A stretch of 64,000 nt of DNA from Panulirus ornatus (taxonomy: Eukaryota > Arthropoda > Malacostraca > Decapoda > Palinuridae), in contig NC_092236.1 in assembly GCF_036320965.1 (NCBI RefSeq), forward strand, positions 14,992,018 through 15,056,017. The letters run 5' to 3'. Within the stretch, counting starts at the first letter, position 1; each line of letters opens with the position of its first letter. Shown here piece by piece: positions 1-14,229 of this stretch. The position numbers were made by a program, and so were the translations under genes. The notes beneath the pieces are model-generated. The model was not told the origin of the DNA and did no database searches. It was given only the letters and a program-made list of their open reading frames with translations.

Positions 1-1084
1 ATATATATACTCGTCTAATTCCATCCTCCGTCGGGCGATACATCAGGTACCCAGGAGATGATGAAAACCTAACGGAGAAAGCTTTTAATGAATGATATAT
101 CAGCTACGTAATTATCCAGCCACTGCAGACACGCCAAGCGTGTAAGAAAATGTTTGCATAATCTACAAGCCGACTTGGGGGACTCGATAGATGAGGCTGA
201 CTAATTCCACGTCGTGTTCATGATTCAGTGAGCACGTCGCACACCCAGATCCGTGGCCCGTGGTGTAGCTGCTCAGGTCCCTCGAGCTAACAGGAGGAAT
301 GACGTCGAAAGAAATGGCATCGGTGAGTGCCATGTCTCTTTGTATTCTCGCAGGAGGAGGGGAAGGGGGGAAACAAAGAGGATCGAAGAGTGAAAAGAGA
401 AGAACTTAACTCGATGAAGGTTTGGAAGTTTGATCTATCTGTGGAAGTTATAGTGACGCCTCCTTTTGCTAAAGGAAGCACCCAACGAGCAAACGGAGTT
501 AGAATTAATCCGTTTCCCGTTCTAGATACGTTATGGGTTACTCATTTTCTCCCTCCTCCTTGCTTCATAAGAACTCCTCTCACTTGAACCCACACAGTTA
601 TCAGTGACGTTCTTTCGCCCACGATGAATAGTTAGTCACATCGAGACACTAATAGATTATCACACTTGTACGGATGATACCTTTCAATCCCGAGTCGCAT
701 ATCACTTTCCCCCATAACAACAACCAAGAGCCCTGAACTCTCCTCCCAAGGAAATAAGACACACTCCTCTTTCTCCTCTTGAATAAGATAAACAACCCAC
801 CTTCTTCTTCTCATTCTTCTTCCTTATTGGAAGTTATAACTTCCGCCCTCCTCTGAACACGAATCATCACACCTCCCTTTCTTCCCGGTGATTAATAGAC
901 ACATTTTGATTCCCCTCAAGTAAATACGAGACGTGGCTCCGTACTCTTTAATGAAGTGGAATCGTATAAATCCTTTGGCTGTCAGATGAACAGGTTCGCC
1001 CTCCATCCTTCTCTTATCCATTATTTCCGTCCGCCATCCCTACCATTTCCCTTATCCAGCCTTCTTTTCCCCCTGATCACAACA

Positions 1085-1190
<106 letters not shown>

Positions 1191-1975
1191 TGACCATATC
1201 CTGTGGGTGGTGTGTACTGTGTATATAACCGCTGGAGTCTCGAGGGTGACAAGGTAATGTTTATGGCTAGAAATAACATCAATAACAGCAACAACTACAA
1301 CTAAAAGAACAACAACAAGAACAGCAAAGATAATGATAATGATCATGATAATACCTCACTGTATTTGCTGAGCAAGGAAGCGTCAGGAACAAACGAACAG
1401 TGGCTGACTTGCACGCTCCGAACTTGAATGGTCATATGGGGTCCCTGGCGTACATAGAATCTTACTGAGTTGTGAGGTGAAAGAGGAATGGTCGAAAGCA
1501 ACACATGGTTCAGGAGAAGCTGCAGCCATCAATGTAAGTAGGTGAGTAGGGCTTGGTGGGTAAGGAGGGGGTCATCGACACTTAACGGGTCATATACTAA
1601 CTACCAGGATGATGATGACGTTAGATGATCATGATATAGAAATAACTAATGACAATAAAGGTGGCAGACTCCCGAGAGATAACCTAAAAGTTGGCGTCCG
1701 GGTTTGGAAGAGTGTGTGTGAGAGGAGAGAGGAAACGTGCAAGGTAATGAGGTGTGGCAGAGGGAGAATGAGAATGAGAGATACGAGGTCAGTTCGAGTG
1801 TAAGTTTGAACAAGGAGGACCTTGAGGCACCTGGTGGACAGCTTCAGGTACCTGGAGTGGACGTGGCATCGGCTGGGCAGGACGAGGGAGGCGGTTAAGT
1901 GCCTTGGTTTAATGAGGAGCGTGTGTGTGGTAGGAAAGGTCAGTGTGTACAGAGATAACATGGATGACGGCGTAG

Positions 1976-1977
<2 letters not shown>

Positions 1978-2038
<61 letters not shown>
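1978..2038 (+). repeat. (TG)n microsatellite
   Basis: About 30 perfect units. Confidence 0.95.
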
Positions 2039-2419
2039 CCTCTGGAGTGCGCGCATTATCACTATTATCTTTATTCTTATCTCAGGGTGTCGGGTCCGTC
2101 GTCACACGTCACGCCGCAAATGGACCGTCCCTAAGACCTTTTCCCCTGATTTCACGGACGAGTAGATATAAGCTGAGTACGTGGTTGCCACGGCGGATAT
2201 ACCTAACCAAGGCGATAAGGGCGAGGGAAAAAAAAAGAAGAAATACTCACATCATTTTCTGAAAGCGTTCGTTTTCTTCTTCTCTACCTGATGAAGGCGG
2301 ACACCTCTGCAGTATTGGATCTAGTTAATATGGAATTGTAAGGAAACAAGAAAAGATCACCTGTATTTGTACTGGAAATGTACCGTTTCAGTTTGGAAAT
2401 ACTGTTAGAAAATGTGGCG

Positions 2420-2519
<100 letters not shown>

Positions 2520-2800
2520 TACTTAAGAAAAGAATCGACATGGGTTCAGAGGAAGGGGGTCGCGCGGAACAAATCTCTTGGACCTTTTATTGTAGAGGCA
2601 ACTCCGCCTTTAAACAAAGGAGATGGACGGTGGGTGTGGATTGTGTCTATATTTCTCGACTACCAGAAAGCGTTAAGCGGTTCGCCTTACAGAGCAGTCG
2701 AGATTATCAGGCGGGCAAAAGGGAAAGAAGACTGACTCTCTCGACGGATATTATCTCCGTGGGAGGGAACAGAGATCGCAAATCGGAGGAGTCTTTGAGT

Positions 2801-3168
2801 CGGGCGTATCGATAAACGTGTCCTGCGGGCGTATCGATAAACGTGTCCTTCGGACGTACCGATTAACGTGTCCTTCGAGCGTACCGATAAACGTGTCCTG
2901 CGGGCGTACCGATTAACGTGTCCTGCGGGCGTACCGATAAACGTGTCCTGCGGGCGTACCGATAAACGTGTCCTGCGGGCGTACCGATTAACGTGTCCTG
3001 CGGGCGTACCGATTAACGTGTCCTGCGGGCGTACCGATAAACGTGTCCTGCGGGCGTACCGATTAACGTGTCCTGCGGGCGTACCGATTAACGTGTCCTG
3101 CGGGCGTACCGATAAACGTGTCCTGCGGGCGTACCGATTAACGTGTCCTGTGGACGTACCGATAAACT
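2801..3168 (+). repeat. 25-bp minisatellite, about 15 units
   Basis: Unit core GGGCGTACCGATAAACGTG plus TCCTGC. Units come in two forms, GATAAACG (A) and GATTAACG (T), in the order A A T A T A A T T A T T A T A. The first two units have GTATCGAT, and TCCTT occurs only near the start. Because 25 is not a multiple of 3, the open frames across it repeat every 75 bp and are not taken as genes. Confidence 0.9.
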
Positions 3169-3468
3169 GGCCGCAAGGCTCGCTCTTGACGCCGTTGACA
3201 GTCTTGACCTGAGCGTATGACATGCCAGAAGGACTGCATACATTGCTGCATGTGCTCAGCGGATGATACCTCAAAAAGGTAACACGAGAGAAGGTGAGGA
3301 ATGACGGAGATTGCATCAACTTACAATGGAACATAGACAAGCTCCCAGAGGTGGTTTGATTCATACTTGATGAGATTGATCCCAAGGACGTGCAAAGTAT
3401 TGTAGACTTGACACAGCGAAAGAGAGCCTCGTTATGAATATAATTTGATATGTAACGATTTTCATGAA

Positions 3469-3470
<2 letters not shown>

Positions 3471-3527
<57 letters not shown>

Positions 3528-3539
3528 GTGTGTGTGTGT
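3471..3539 (+). repeat. (TG)n microsatellite
   Basis: TG array broken once by TCC near 3526. Confidence 0.95.
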
Positions 3540-4127
3540 ATGTTAGAAGGACTTACGGTCCCGCATTATACTCAGAAAAGATGAGAAAGATGTATAAAAA
3601 AAAACGATATTTTTGTTAGTATTGTGAATGAATCGAATAAGCTGATGAATTTGTGAACCCAGAAAGAAGTTCGAGATGTTTTATCATGACATCTAATGCT
3701 CGAGAGATGGGTGTCCCACGAGTGTAGAACTCCCTCCCCTTAAGGTACAAAATGGGAAATTATCTATCAGTAATTACATGAATGTTTCTCTCTAATTCTT
3801 CAATACCAGTTGACCTCAGGTTATTTAAAGACATTTTTTTCTCTACATTACATATGTGGTATCTCTTTTCGAATTCTGTTTAACCTACTTTGCTTCTTCA
3901 TGGAATCCAAGTTCATGAATGTTTCTCTTTTACTTTTCTCTCATATTCTATATGCACGGACTGAAAACACAGCACACCGTATATATGAAATCCTTACGGA
4001 AAATTCTCCGGTATTTCTGATGCTGTGCCACACACTCCTGTCTCGATTGCTTTCCACATAAGATTCTGCTGATGCACTTAAAGTATCCAGAGACGGAAGC
4101 TCATTATCTCTACTGGGCTGAGAGTGA

Positions 4128-4132
<5 letters not shown>

Positions 4133-4209
<77 letters not shown>
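4133..4209 (+). repeat. (CT)n microsatellite
   Basis: Perfect CT array. Confidence 0.95.
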
Positions 4210-4213
<4 letters not shown>

Positions 4214-5763
4214 CGACGGCAGACGGACTACAGATCTAACTAATTGCCTTCTTCCTAGATGTAGAGTTTTACCATTGCTGCGTCAAATTACTTTACTTTA
4301 CTCTTGAATTGAAAAAAAAAAGGCATCAAATGTATCGTGATTAACCATTTGAAGCTCTGAGCTCAGGCCTCCATAGTCATTTCTAGTCCCTTGGCACAAA
4401 CCTGTCTCTCCTCCACTCTGTATATACCACCTTACGTCTACAGACCTTCAGTTGGACAGGGTAAGGTCACTTGTACTTCAGTGAATTAAGCTTAAGTTCA
4501 CGGCACCATTCAACACAGATAATTATGTGTCACATGTGCTGACCAGCATCTCCCAAGGTTAGAAATGTAATCAGATTCTTTTTCTATTCGGGACTGGAAG
4601 CTCAAAGACTAATGTCACTTGTCATGTGGACGGGTTCATTCGTAGCGATAGTGGCATGAGTAAACCTGGCTGTGAACAGACACAATGCCAGCCTCCTCCG
4701 TATAAAGGAATGGTACAAAATCCAGGAAAATAGCACCGAAGGCTTCAACTGAAATGCTCTGTTTGAGCAGCATTGCCACAGCCCATGGAGCAAGGATCTT
4801 AACCATTGCCTAGTGGGCAATGTCGGGTATATGAAAAAGAGAGAGAGAGAGAAAAAAAAAGGACACACGGACCTTTCCTCCAAATTAAGATCATTATCAT
4901 TTCAGCAAAAGAATGAGGCTAAGAGTCTACAAAGGCTGTGGACGAGGAAGGAATGAGAGAATTCGCCGAACGGGAAAAACGTTTCATTACTGCAATTTCT
5001 CTTCGCGTCAGCGTAATTATGTCGCACAAATTTTGCAAAAGTTCGTAAGTAGAGGCCCTTCTGTCCTGAGCGAGAGGGGCTATGCACAGAAAATGACCCA
5101 ATTATACTTTTTTCTTTCTTCTTTCTTTCACACTTTCAAGGAATATCATCAAGCCGACATGGGCACGCGTCCTGTGTGGGAGAGAAAAAAAAAGTATCTC
5201 GAATCTACGATGTTTTAGAAGGAAATGGAAGACTATTCATGATTCAGCGGGGATGGAGGAGGTGAGTGTTTATGACTCAACGGGATGATGGGCGAGCGAT
5301 TCGTCTCGTCGATCATTCTCGTTTAACAGGAGGCAGTACTTGGAGGAGTTAGAAGGAAGGTGAAAAAAAAAGAAATGAGTCAGGGGAGAGTGAGGATTGA
5401 AGCATAGAAATCTGTCAAGACACACAGGAAACAGGGACGGTAGAAACACCTTTTTCCTTTAATCTTTAGAAGAGGGGGAAAAAAATGTAGATTTGATCCC
5501 GTGCAAATATTGACGAGACAAAGACTCTTTGCGGACCCATCGCCTCCTCCACCGTCACACGAACAGCCATACTGAACCGTTATGGGGACGGGGTTCGAAC
5601 CCTGCGAATAATGAGGTTGCCGTGTTTACCGAGCAGCACGACGGACGGTACAAGGTGCCTGGGCGTTGATTTATGAGAACAAACTTGAACGCTGCGGTCA
5701 ACACGGATAAGTGAGATATTAAACTTGCAAACGATCCTTGCTTTCCATTCATTGCTGATGAAT

Positions 5764-5868
<105 letters not shown>

Positions 5869-6007
5869 GGTCATCGCCTAGGGTTTCTACCGGATCCCAT
5901 TACTCACAAAATACACGTACGTCGGGTCCTGTGGCAATAGTGGTGGAGAGGTTATTAATGAAGGCAATATTCCGTCACTTGCAGATAGCCACAGATCCTC
6001 TGAATGG

Positions 6008-6032
6008 CTGTGTGTGGTGTGGGTGTGTGTCT

Positions 6033-6068
<36 letters not shown>

Positions 6069-6070
6069 TG
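6008..6070 (+). repeat. Imperfect (TG)n microsatellite
   Basis: TG array with GG and TC interruptions. Confidence 0.9.
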
Positions 6071-7605
6071 AGGCAATATCTAGTCATTTGATAATCACTG
6101 TGAATATGATGATTCATATTTAGCATATTTTTCTTTTTTTCGAAGGCGTATTTTAAGCTTTCCGGTGTAACTTTGAGCAAAATGACTGATCATATTGAAA
6201 AAAAAGATCGCGTTATATAAAGAGAAATTTATTATTACATTCGCTGGACGTGAAATCCTTCCTTTGTATTTAGAAAACCAATTTTATCAGGAGTGGCTGA
6301 ACTGATGCCAATCAGGTCTTCCAGTGTCCTTAGCACTAGCGCGTAGATAGCGCCACGTCAACGCACGATTAGAGAAGTGGCCTTACATACCGAGCTCCCA
6401 GGCTCGCACCCCTGCCAGCAAATGCTCTCACAGACAAGAGGAGTCTCTCGTACCCGCCTCGTAAACCAGAGCGTGATTGAGCACTACCTTCCCCGCGAAG
6501 GCGAACTGCTCGACATGAGTCAGTCTCCCTGTGCTCGGAGGGGCTCGTCCCTACTGTAGGCTGAGGATCCCACGAGATGATGAGAAGCCTAATGTATATA
6601 TATATATAAACACTCTAAAAGACAGTACATGGCCACCCTAGAAAAACTTCCACCTTTACTTCTCTATATATCAAAATCATGTTCCATGTTCCCTGCTTTT
6701 GTTTGTAACTGACGCCACACATACGGATTCTCATTGTAAATCGAGTTACGAAAACTTCATTCCAGATTCCAGTTCCGCGTTTCATAGATCCTACAGAGGG
6801 AAAGGTTACTCTCTCATACGACTTACATTGCTTCATTTAGAATATCATTTCGTCTTCATGTTGTGAAGCTAGAGTTATACCAGTGCCTTTTGGCACGAAA
6901 GGGAAAGTTGCCACCGTTGTTTTCGTAAATTCAAAGAATTGAAAGTTGACTGTAAATACTAGAGACGAAGATCATCGTGGACGGAGGTGCAGCTTCTCCT
7001 TCATTTATTCAATTCCCTCATCTTAGGATCATCCATCGAAAAGATGGCGACCATCCTGAGGAAAGAGGAAATCACATTATTGGCTTTTTCTTTCCGATAT
7101 AATGTTGTGACCATTACTTACCATTTCCAGTAAAAAATTTAGAAAACCATAGCAACAGTATGTATCCTTAGCCTCGAAGCAATGTCCTATATTCGCTTTC
7201 ATCTGAATGAGAAGGGAGATATGTACGTGTGTCGTCTCGTGCAGGTGAAGGTAATGGACATGTGGGGGATTTCGTAATGATATTCGATGGCTGAGCTGCA
7301 CGCTGACAGCTTCTCCCTACACTCTACTACAGCTGTCGGCGCAACCTCCCCCGCTATCGAACGCAGAATACATGACTCCGCTGAGAATTGATGATTTGAC
7401 AAAGGTGACGTTCCTTGTCATCCCTCTCCTCCAGGACCCCTCCATCTCTACCACTGACGTCTCTCATCCTTGCCACTGTCCTTTGCCACCTTTCTAGTCG
7501 CTCTCACTACCTCACCTTTCTCTTCCTTATGTCATGACGACCACCACCACCAACACTCCCCCTGCTACGTCTTCTACACCTTCTCCACATCTCCTCACCT
7601 GCCAA

Positions 7606-7763
<158 letters not shown>

Positions 7764-8567
7764 CCTTGGTCTCCTCCTTCTCATCCACCTCCTCCTCCTC
7801 CTCCTCCGGACAGGAAGCTACAAGGCTGACGCATAATTCGCACTCACTCGCCAGCCCCATCACTCAAGAGGGCGGCAATAAATTTGGTTCACCGGGGGAT
7901 GATGCGGCTTGAGCGGGTTGCCAACATACATGCTCTGGCCTCGCGAGAGTTCACCAAACGAATTTTCTAAAGTCGGATGAATGGCTGCAGAAAACGGACT
8001 TTTTAAGTGGAAAACAATTCTAACCACATTTTCTACAGATTGAATCAATAACCAAGATGATTATAGTGTTATGTGGGAACCCACATTGCAGCTCATGATT
8101 GCCACTCGTCTTCGTATGGAAATTACGTTATATTTCTTTATAATGTGATTCAGTTTTACCGATCTAGAAGGAGGGGAGGGAGATTCCATCTTCTCGTTCG
8201 TGTTGCAATCTATTCAGCCGTTAAAGGTGCATCTGAAAATAAAGTTTTCTATTATTAGGGCGAAGATCATCATCAGAGGTAAAATGATCCTTTCATTCTC
8301 TTTGACGCACGCTGGAAGCTCCAACCTCACCTCGACTGAAGAAGGACATGAATGCGTTTATGATAATCTTCAGTTCATAGTGAAATTTATAGTTTTCTAA
8401 TGAACACATCATATGGTGGATACCATCCATACCTTACCCTTAGGTCTGTTATGATAACCAAAGAAGTGTTATTAATGTATTACGACCCGAAGCTGTATGG
8501 CAGACTAAAATTAAGGTTAACTTCTGTTGTATTATCTATCGTTTTACCTTTTATATATGTATATTTA

Positions 8568-8672
<105 letters not shown>

Positions 8673-9327
8673 ATACACACAAACTGGTGTTCCCGGACTC
8701 CGCCTGCTTGAAGTTGATCGCCGAATAACATGTCACCTGTTATGAGACTGTATCATTGTCATTTGACGAAACAAAGCACAGCTTCGTCAGAGGAGTCCAT
8801 CAAGGTAGCGTAAAATTGGGCTCAGCAGATTGGAAAAGAGGTCGGAAGGTAACGCAAGAACCCTTTCAGAAAGTTCTGAGTTAACTCTATACAGAATATA
8901 TATATCTGTGTAACCTATTTGTGCATATGAGATAGGAACTTTGCGTTCCAGAAGCCCAATCCGTCGTGTTATCCTTTGTACTAGAGTATTTTGGATCTAA
9001 TTTTGTCCCCTTTCACTGCTGCATCAACTTTATACCACTCACCCACTACACTCTTCCCATAAAGTAATTTATTTCTACCTTTTCTGTTTCCTTTGTGAGT
9101 GTCATGTTTTGCTGTCTAGTTGTGCAGATCAAATAGTTTGATGAGTATTAATAAACGGTATCACGCTGGTGAATAATGGCAAACATTGAATACCCACCAT
9201 TAGAATAGGTGCTAAAGTCTAAAGTCCTAACGGACCTGGGATAATGTCCAGCAGTTATCCCTAAGTATGTGTTCGATTGTGTCCGTTTTCTGTTACGTTG
9301 TTGGGCCAAACGTTTTAATATATAAAC

Positions 9328-9331
<4 letters not shown>

Positions 9332-9403
<72 letters not shown>
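9332..9403 (+). repeat. (TA)n, left flank of retroposon copy 1
   Basis: TA array ending exactly at the poly-T tail of the 9404-9650 element. Confidence 0.95.
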
Positions 9404-9405
<2 letters not shown>

Positions 9406-9649
9406 TTTTTTTTTTCTTTTAAACTATTCGCCATTTCCCGCGTTAGCGAGGTAGCGTTAAGAACAGAGGACTGGGCCTTTTTTGGAATATCCTCACCTGG
9501 CCCCCTCTGTTCCTTCTTTTGGAAAATTAGAGAAAAAAAAAAAAAACGAGAGGGGAGGATTTCCAGCCCCCCGCTCCCTCCCCTTTTAGTCGCCTTCTAC
9601 GACACACAGGGAATACGTGGGAAGTATTCTTAATCCCCTATCCCCAGGG

Positions 9650-9650
<1 letters not shown>
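9404..9650 (-). mobile_element. 240-bp SINE-like retroposon, copy 1
   Basis: Reverse complement begins GGGGATTAAGAATACTTCCC and ends GCGGGAAATGGCGAATAG plus an A-rich tail. It matches 63594-63830 over nearly its whole length. The terminal GCTACCTCGCTAACGCGGG resembles the LINE 3' UTR motif, so the LINE machinery may mobilise it (inference). Both ends sit in (TA)n. Confidence 0.8.

Positions 9651-9708
<58 letters not shown>
9651..9708 (+). repeat. (TA)n, right flank of retroposon copy 1
   Basis: TA array starting at the other end of the retroposon, so the element looks inserted into a TA tract. Confidence 0.95.
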
Positions 9709-9714
<6 letters not shown>

Positions 9715-10380
9715 CTTAACCCTTTCTTGTGGTAATGAAGGGTAATGATACTGTACATCTACTTATTTACCCTTTTCTGGATCTAATGAGCTGTGTATCA
9801 ACTGAGTAGAGCTAGCTTTAAATTTAGTGTCAGCTGCCGCCTTCAGTGTTCCATGGGCTTGTGTGATGACGTGAAATCGACATTTTTACTCCCTAGACAT
9901 TAAGTCAACTTCTGCGGTTGGTCGTGTTGGCGACAGTCCATCAATTACCTGAATTAATGTCACCACTCCAAGCGACAGGTAGGATTCTTGTTTATATATG
10001 TATCAGAACAGGTATATTTTGCCACTACCACTCATCGAATGCAGATTCGGATCCTGGAACTAAATAGCACTCGATATTGTTTCACGAGCATTGAGAAATA
10101 CATATATGGATAGAAGTTGCTAACGATGTGTGTCACAACCCTGCAGCATCTGTCAAAGTCGTGGGTTCATTGTTTCGTATTGTCCGACACAAAAACGTGC
10201 TGGAATTTTGTTTATTGGTTGTACCACGTGCCACCTGCAGGATAAGGTGAGCAACCGCCTCTTTTTGGCTTCAGTCGCTTTATTCCATGGTACTTCACAT
10301 TTCTCGTAGCAAGTTTCTTCCTAGATTCAATGCTGTCTTCTCAAAGAGTTGTGCATTGTCCACGTAGTCTGTCTTAAAAT

Positions 10381-10381
<1 letters not shown>

Positions 10382-10463
<82 letters not shown>
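10382..10463 (+). repeat. (TA)n microsatellite
   Basis: About 40 perfect TA units. Confidence 0.95.
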
Positions 10464-10465
<2 letters not shown>

Positions 10466-13463
10466 GGGAATTCGGATCTATAAAACCATCAGCTGGAGTA
10501 CGTGATCCCAATATACACTTCTTAAGGATGGCTTCCGGATCCTGGTGTCAAACCCTAGCAATCTTCTACCGAAGAAAATTGAATCCTTTCAGATGGAGAA
10601 ATGAGAGGTTTCCCCTTCCACCCAGGAGCGGTGTGCCCCCAGCCGCCCGTGTTAATGGTGACTCCCGCCTTGCCTGGTTGTGTGATACGATTGCCGGCCG
10701 GGAGACGATTTTGTTGTGCAATTCAGCTGGGAAGAACGAGAGGAGGAGGCCAAAATCTGAACGAAATTGGTGGTGGCTCAGCAGTACCGGGACGCTTCTC
10801 ACCACCACCACCAGGAGGTCTTTGGAGTGGCTCGGGAGGGAGTGGATGGAATGAGACAAGTTTATGAGGACTGAATTACATTACGGAAATCTAATGTGGA
10901 TGAGAGGGAATGAGATATCCAGAAACTTCTAGAAATGGAATTCTAAGGAAATATTAAGATGACCTACTCAAAGAGTAGAGGATGAGAGACATAATCTAAG
11001 ACTTTCTTATCTATTTGTTGTCTTCAAAAAAAAAAAAAAAATACGTTTTTAGAAGCATTTAGATAAATGATTGCCTGACGGAAGACTTTCTTGAGCCTGC
11101 TCACAAGGCAAGAATTCATCCCATTCTTAGGGTTAAAGATCTCTCACAGATGCGCAAGTAAAGATGTATGATACTGCACAGACAGACTACCTCGGAAAAT
11201 AAGCCACACCTTCTCTCGAGCCAGTTTTAGAGATTATGTCACAAGAAGGAAAATGCAGTCACTTCCAAGAATGGTTTCACTTTAACGTAAATTCAATACA
11301 CAGTTGAATATTCTCCGAAGACCTTTACACACAGCTACCACACTCAACAGCAATTTCGTGTGAATCGCGCACACAGGAAGCCTTCTGACCCGCAGCTTCT
11401 TTTGACTTTACCAGCACCCCAGCAGTAATTGCCTTTTCGTTGCAACTCAGCACAGTCAACTATTACAGTGGTTGTGAACAACAAATGAAAAGAGAAGACC
11501 TTTTCCACTCCTCCAGCTTCCCTCTCGAGAGATTAGCTTTTCCTCATTTTTTTGCATGACACGTCGTGACCCTGTGGACAAAGGATGCTCTAGACATTCA
11601 CCATCGCTGCTGTAACACACGATGTGCCCTTTCCTCACTTGTGATACCCAAGCCTGAGACATATCTGTCGCTATTGGCAGCATGACCGCAGCTGGATGTA
11701 AGCGGTGAAGGCAAGACACGATTGGAGAATGAATATGTCCTCGTGGAAGAGGAGGCTATCGCAGGTGTCATGTTGGACGATTTTGAACAGAATCATACTC
11801 TGTTCTCCGCCCTCTGTGTCACGAACAGCGTTCCATATGCGACTTGAGGTAATACATCATACTGAATCTACGGTGTCTCAAACCATACAGTGGACATCCT
11901 TTTATAACTCTGCTTTTTCCAAATAATCTCCTTCGACGACCTGTTTCTCTCATCATCAAATATAACTACAGGATCCCCTTTTATGGGGCTCCTTCTGCAT
12001 CCCAAGCAGGAGCAAAGAAATGTTGGACTCCTTTGAAGCGAGAAGATCCTCACCAAGACTGTAACTCCCCTACGCCTTACTGACCGTTTGAGTGAATCAT
12101 AATCGTCTGTGTCTCATGACAATATAGTGACCAACGCAACGGCAGAGTTCTCGCTGTGGCTGGAAGCAACGTAGATACGATAAGCAAAGCCGAAGGAAAT
12201 GTCACAGAGGCTTAGCTGCAAGGGAATTTCTTAATGCCTCCAGAATTCCTATTAAGACTTCACCAGATGTCTTAGAAGTCGGTGTGTGAAGAGAGTGCTT
12301 ATGGCACAAGTATTACCTCCAGTAGCACACTGTGCTAGATATCATCTTTGATCTGTGGACGACAAATGACTTAGACTGATACCATTTCTGCACTTAGCAA
12401 TGAAGACTCAGTCGACGTGAATGAATGCACGATGTCGTTCCCTAAAGCAGAGCCCCAGGAAGGGTTCTGGATGAAGCCACCCAAACGCTGCCGCTGTGCC
12501 ACATGGCGGGCCTGGCGGAGGGCGTTACAGAGCCTTCGGTATCACGGCATCCTCTTTATGACCATCCCATCGGCTTCCTAGGCCAGATGACTCGTATCTA
12601 AGAGAACGTCTGTCCTTTTCCTTTTGACATTCTACTTATCTACGCTAAGATGAAAGACTCTTTTATTGTCTCTATTGACATTATCACATTTAATGATCAT
12701 TTTCTGAACTTACGCGTTGGAAGATTAATTCGTGAAAGCAGGATTTTGTTCTTTTTATATCATGCGTATGCTTCAACTTTGTACGCTCTGGTAGTTCATG
12801 CCAGTTTGTTGTTACTGTACATCTCGCCTTTCCCTCCTTATTGACGCATGAACACAAGGACTGCGTAATCAGACCCCCAGATTCCGCGTCTTGTTTAGTC
12901 TGTAATTGACCTAATTCCGACTGTCTCCAAAATACGTCATCTCCACATGCCTGTGCCACGTTCAGCATCCCTCCTCGAATCCCTTCATTCATGATTCTAT
13001 CTAGTGTCGTCCTCTCTCTCTCCCCATCCATCTCTTCAGTGATCCACCTCGACGAGTTACACCCTCTACGTTATTTTTACTGCTAGAGACCAGCGCTTCC
13101 CCCTGAATTCCTGAGGGATGACTTCCCACTCCTTCTTCCAGCAAATCACGTCCTGGGGGCTTCATCTTATCAGCGTCTAGGTGCCCTCGCCCCAGTCGCC
13201 ATCATGGTACATTTGCTTTCACCCAATCAACGTGAAAGAGCTGTTTGGCGAACCCCCCCCCCCCCACCAAGCCAGTCAGCACCACAGCGAAAGTTTTACC
13301 CCTTACCCCAAGTCATCCTCAAGGTGCTTGTGCTCTCAGCCGATCATCTGAGGGCGTTGTTAAATTCGCTGATCTTGTCTTCCGAGCGCCACTTGGCAAG
13401 AAGTTTTTCCAAACCTCGGGATGATTTCTGAATGTAATCATCGCGAAATATATAGGGAGATTC

Positions 13464-13584
13464 GCGTATTTTTTTTTTAAATCAAAACCGTCAGTAATAT
13501 ATTACTTTAAGTGCTGTGGATGCGTATTTTTTTTTTTTCAAATCAAAGCCGTCAGTAATATATTACTTTTAAGTGCTGTGGATG
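13464..13584 (+). repeat. Two-copy tandem duplication, about 60 bp
   Basis: Each copy: GCGTA, a T run, AAATCAAA(A/G)CCGTCAG, then the palindrome AGTAATATATTACT, then AAGTGCTGTGGATG. Copies differ mainly in T-run length. Confidence 0.85.
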
Positions 13585-14229
13585 AAATATCGTTTGGAAG
13601 GATAAGATTTCGGTATTCTGTTTTTCTTATTAAGTATTACACAGGAGTCTGTATTATGGGGAAACTGCTTTTTCTGTTCACCGTAAATATTCCGCTACAT
13701 GTAGGTTACTTCTGGTCTACGGAAGGATCAGAGACTTCACATTATGTTCTGAAGATTCTGTGAACTTGGCCTTAAGCAATGATCATCATGTTATTCCGTC
13801 CAGCAACAGGGATTCGAACTGTGTTCTGTACAGGTATTTATTACTAGTCACAGCAGCCGCACTACACCTCGTCTCTCCTCAGTCCACCATCCAAAGATAT
13901 CTTATCGACGAGGTCTTATTTGCCAGATATTATGAATATAAGAGAAAACCAAAGCCAGTCTACTTAATCACAGGATACACTACGTTATAAGTACAGTGTA
14001 TAGCTCGAACATAAGAAACGAGTGGAAGGCCAGTGGGTCACAGTGAGAGGATGTCCTGTAGGAGCACACTTCGATGCCAGTTGCGACCAAGGAACCTCTT
14101 TAAAGGTTCAGGGTTCTGTATAACACGTGAATATTGGTGCAATAAGTACACGTTCTTCGCACACGGGTAATATTTTTCGCGTTGGACGAAAATGAACGGC
14201 ATATTCCATTATATCATCATGTGTGTGTT

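Larger units (their letters stand above)
9709..14229. other. No gene recognised
   Basis: Apart from (TA)n at 10382 and the duplication at 13464, unique sequence with only short frames; 10462-10854 is open on both strands with no known domain. Confidence 0.6.

Noticed and set aside
48..75. Similarity of GAGATGATGAAAACCTAAC to 6574-6592 (GAGATGATGAGAAGCCTAA)
   Set aside because: Probably a shared dispersed repeat, but the match is too short to define an element.
2687..3385. 232-codon minus-strand frame over the 25-bp minisatellite
   Set aside because: The frame repeats every 75 bp only because three 25-bp units restore phase; the opposite strand is open too.
5580..5640. GGTTCGAACCC resembling a tRNA B box
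   Set aside because: T-stem pairing fails on both strands and there is no A box at the right distance.
10566..10867. Overlapping open frames on both strands, GC-richer patch
   Set aside because: No recognised motif, no splice or start context, and frames on both strands suggest composition rather than coding.
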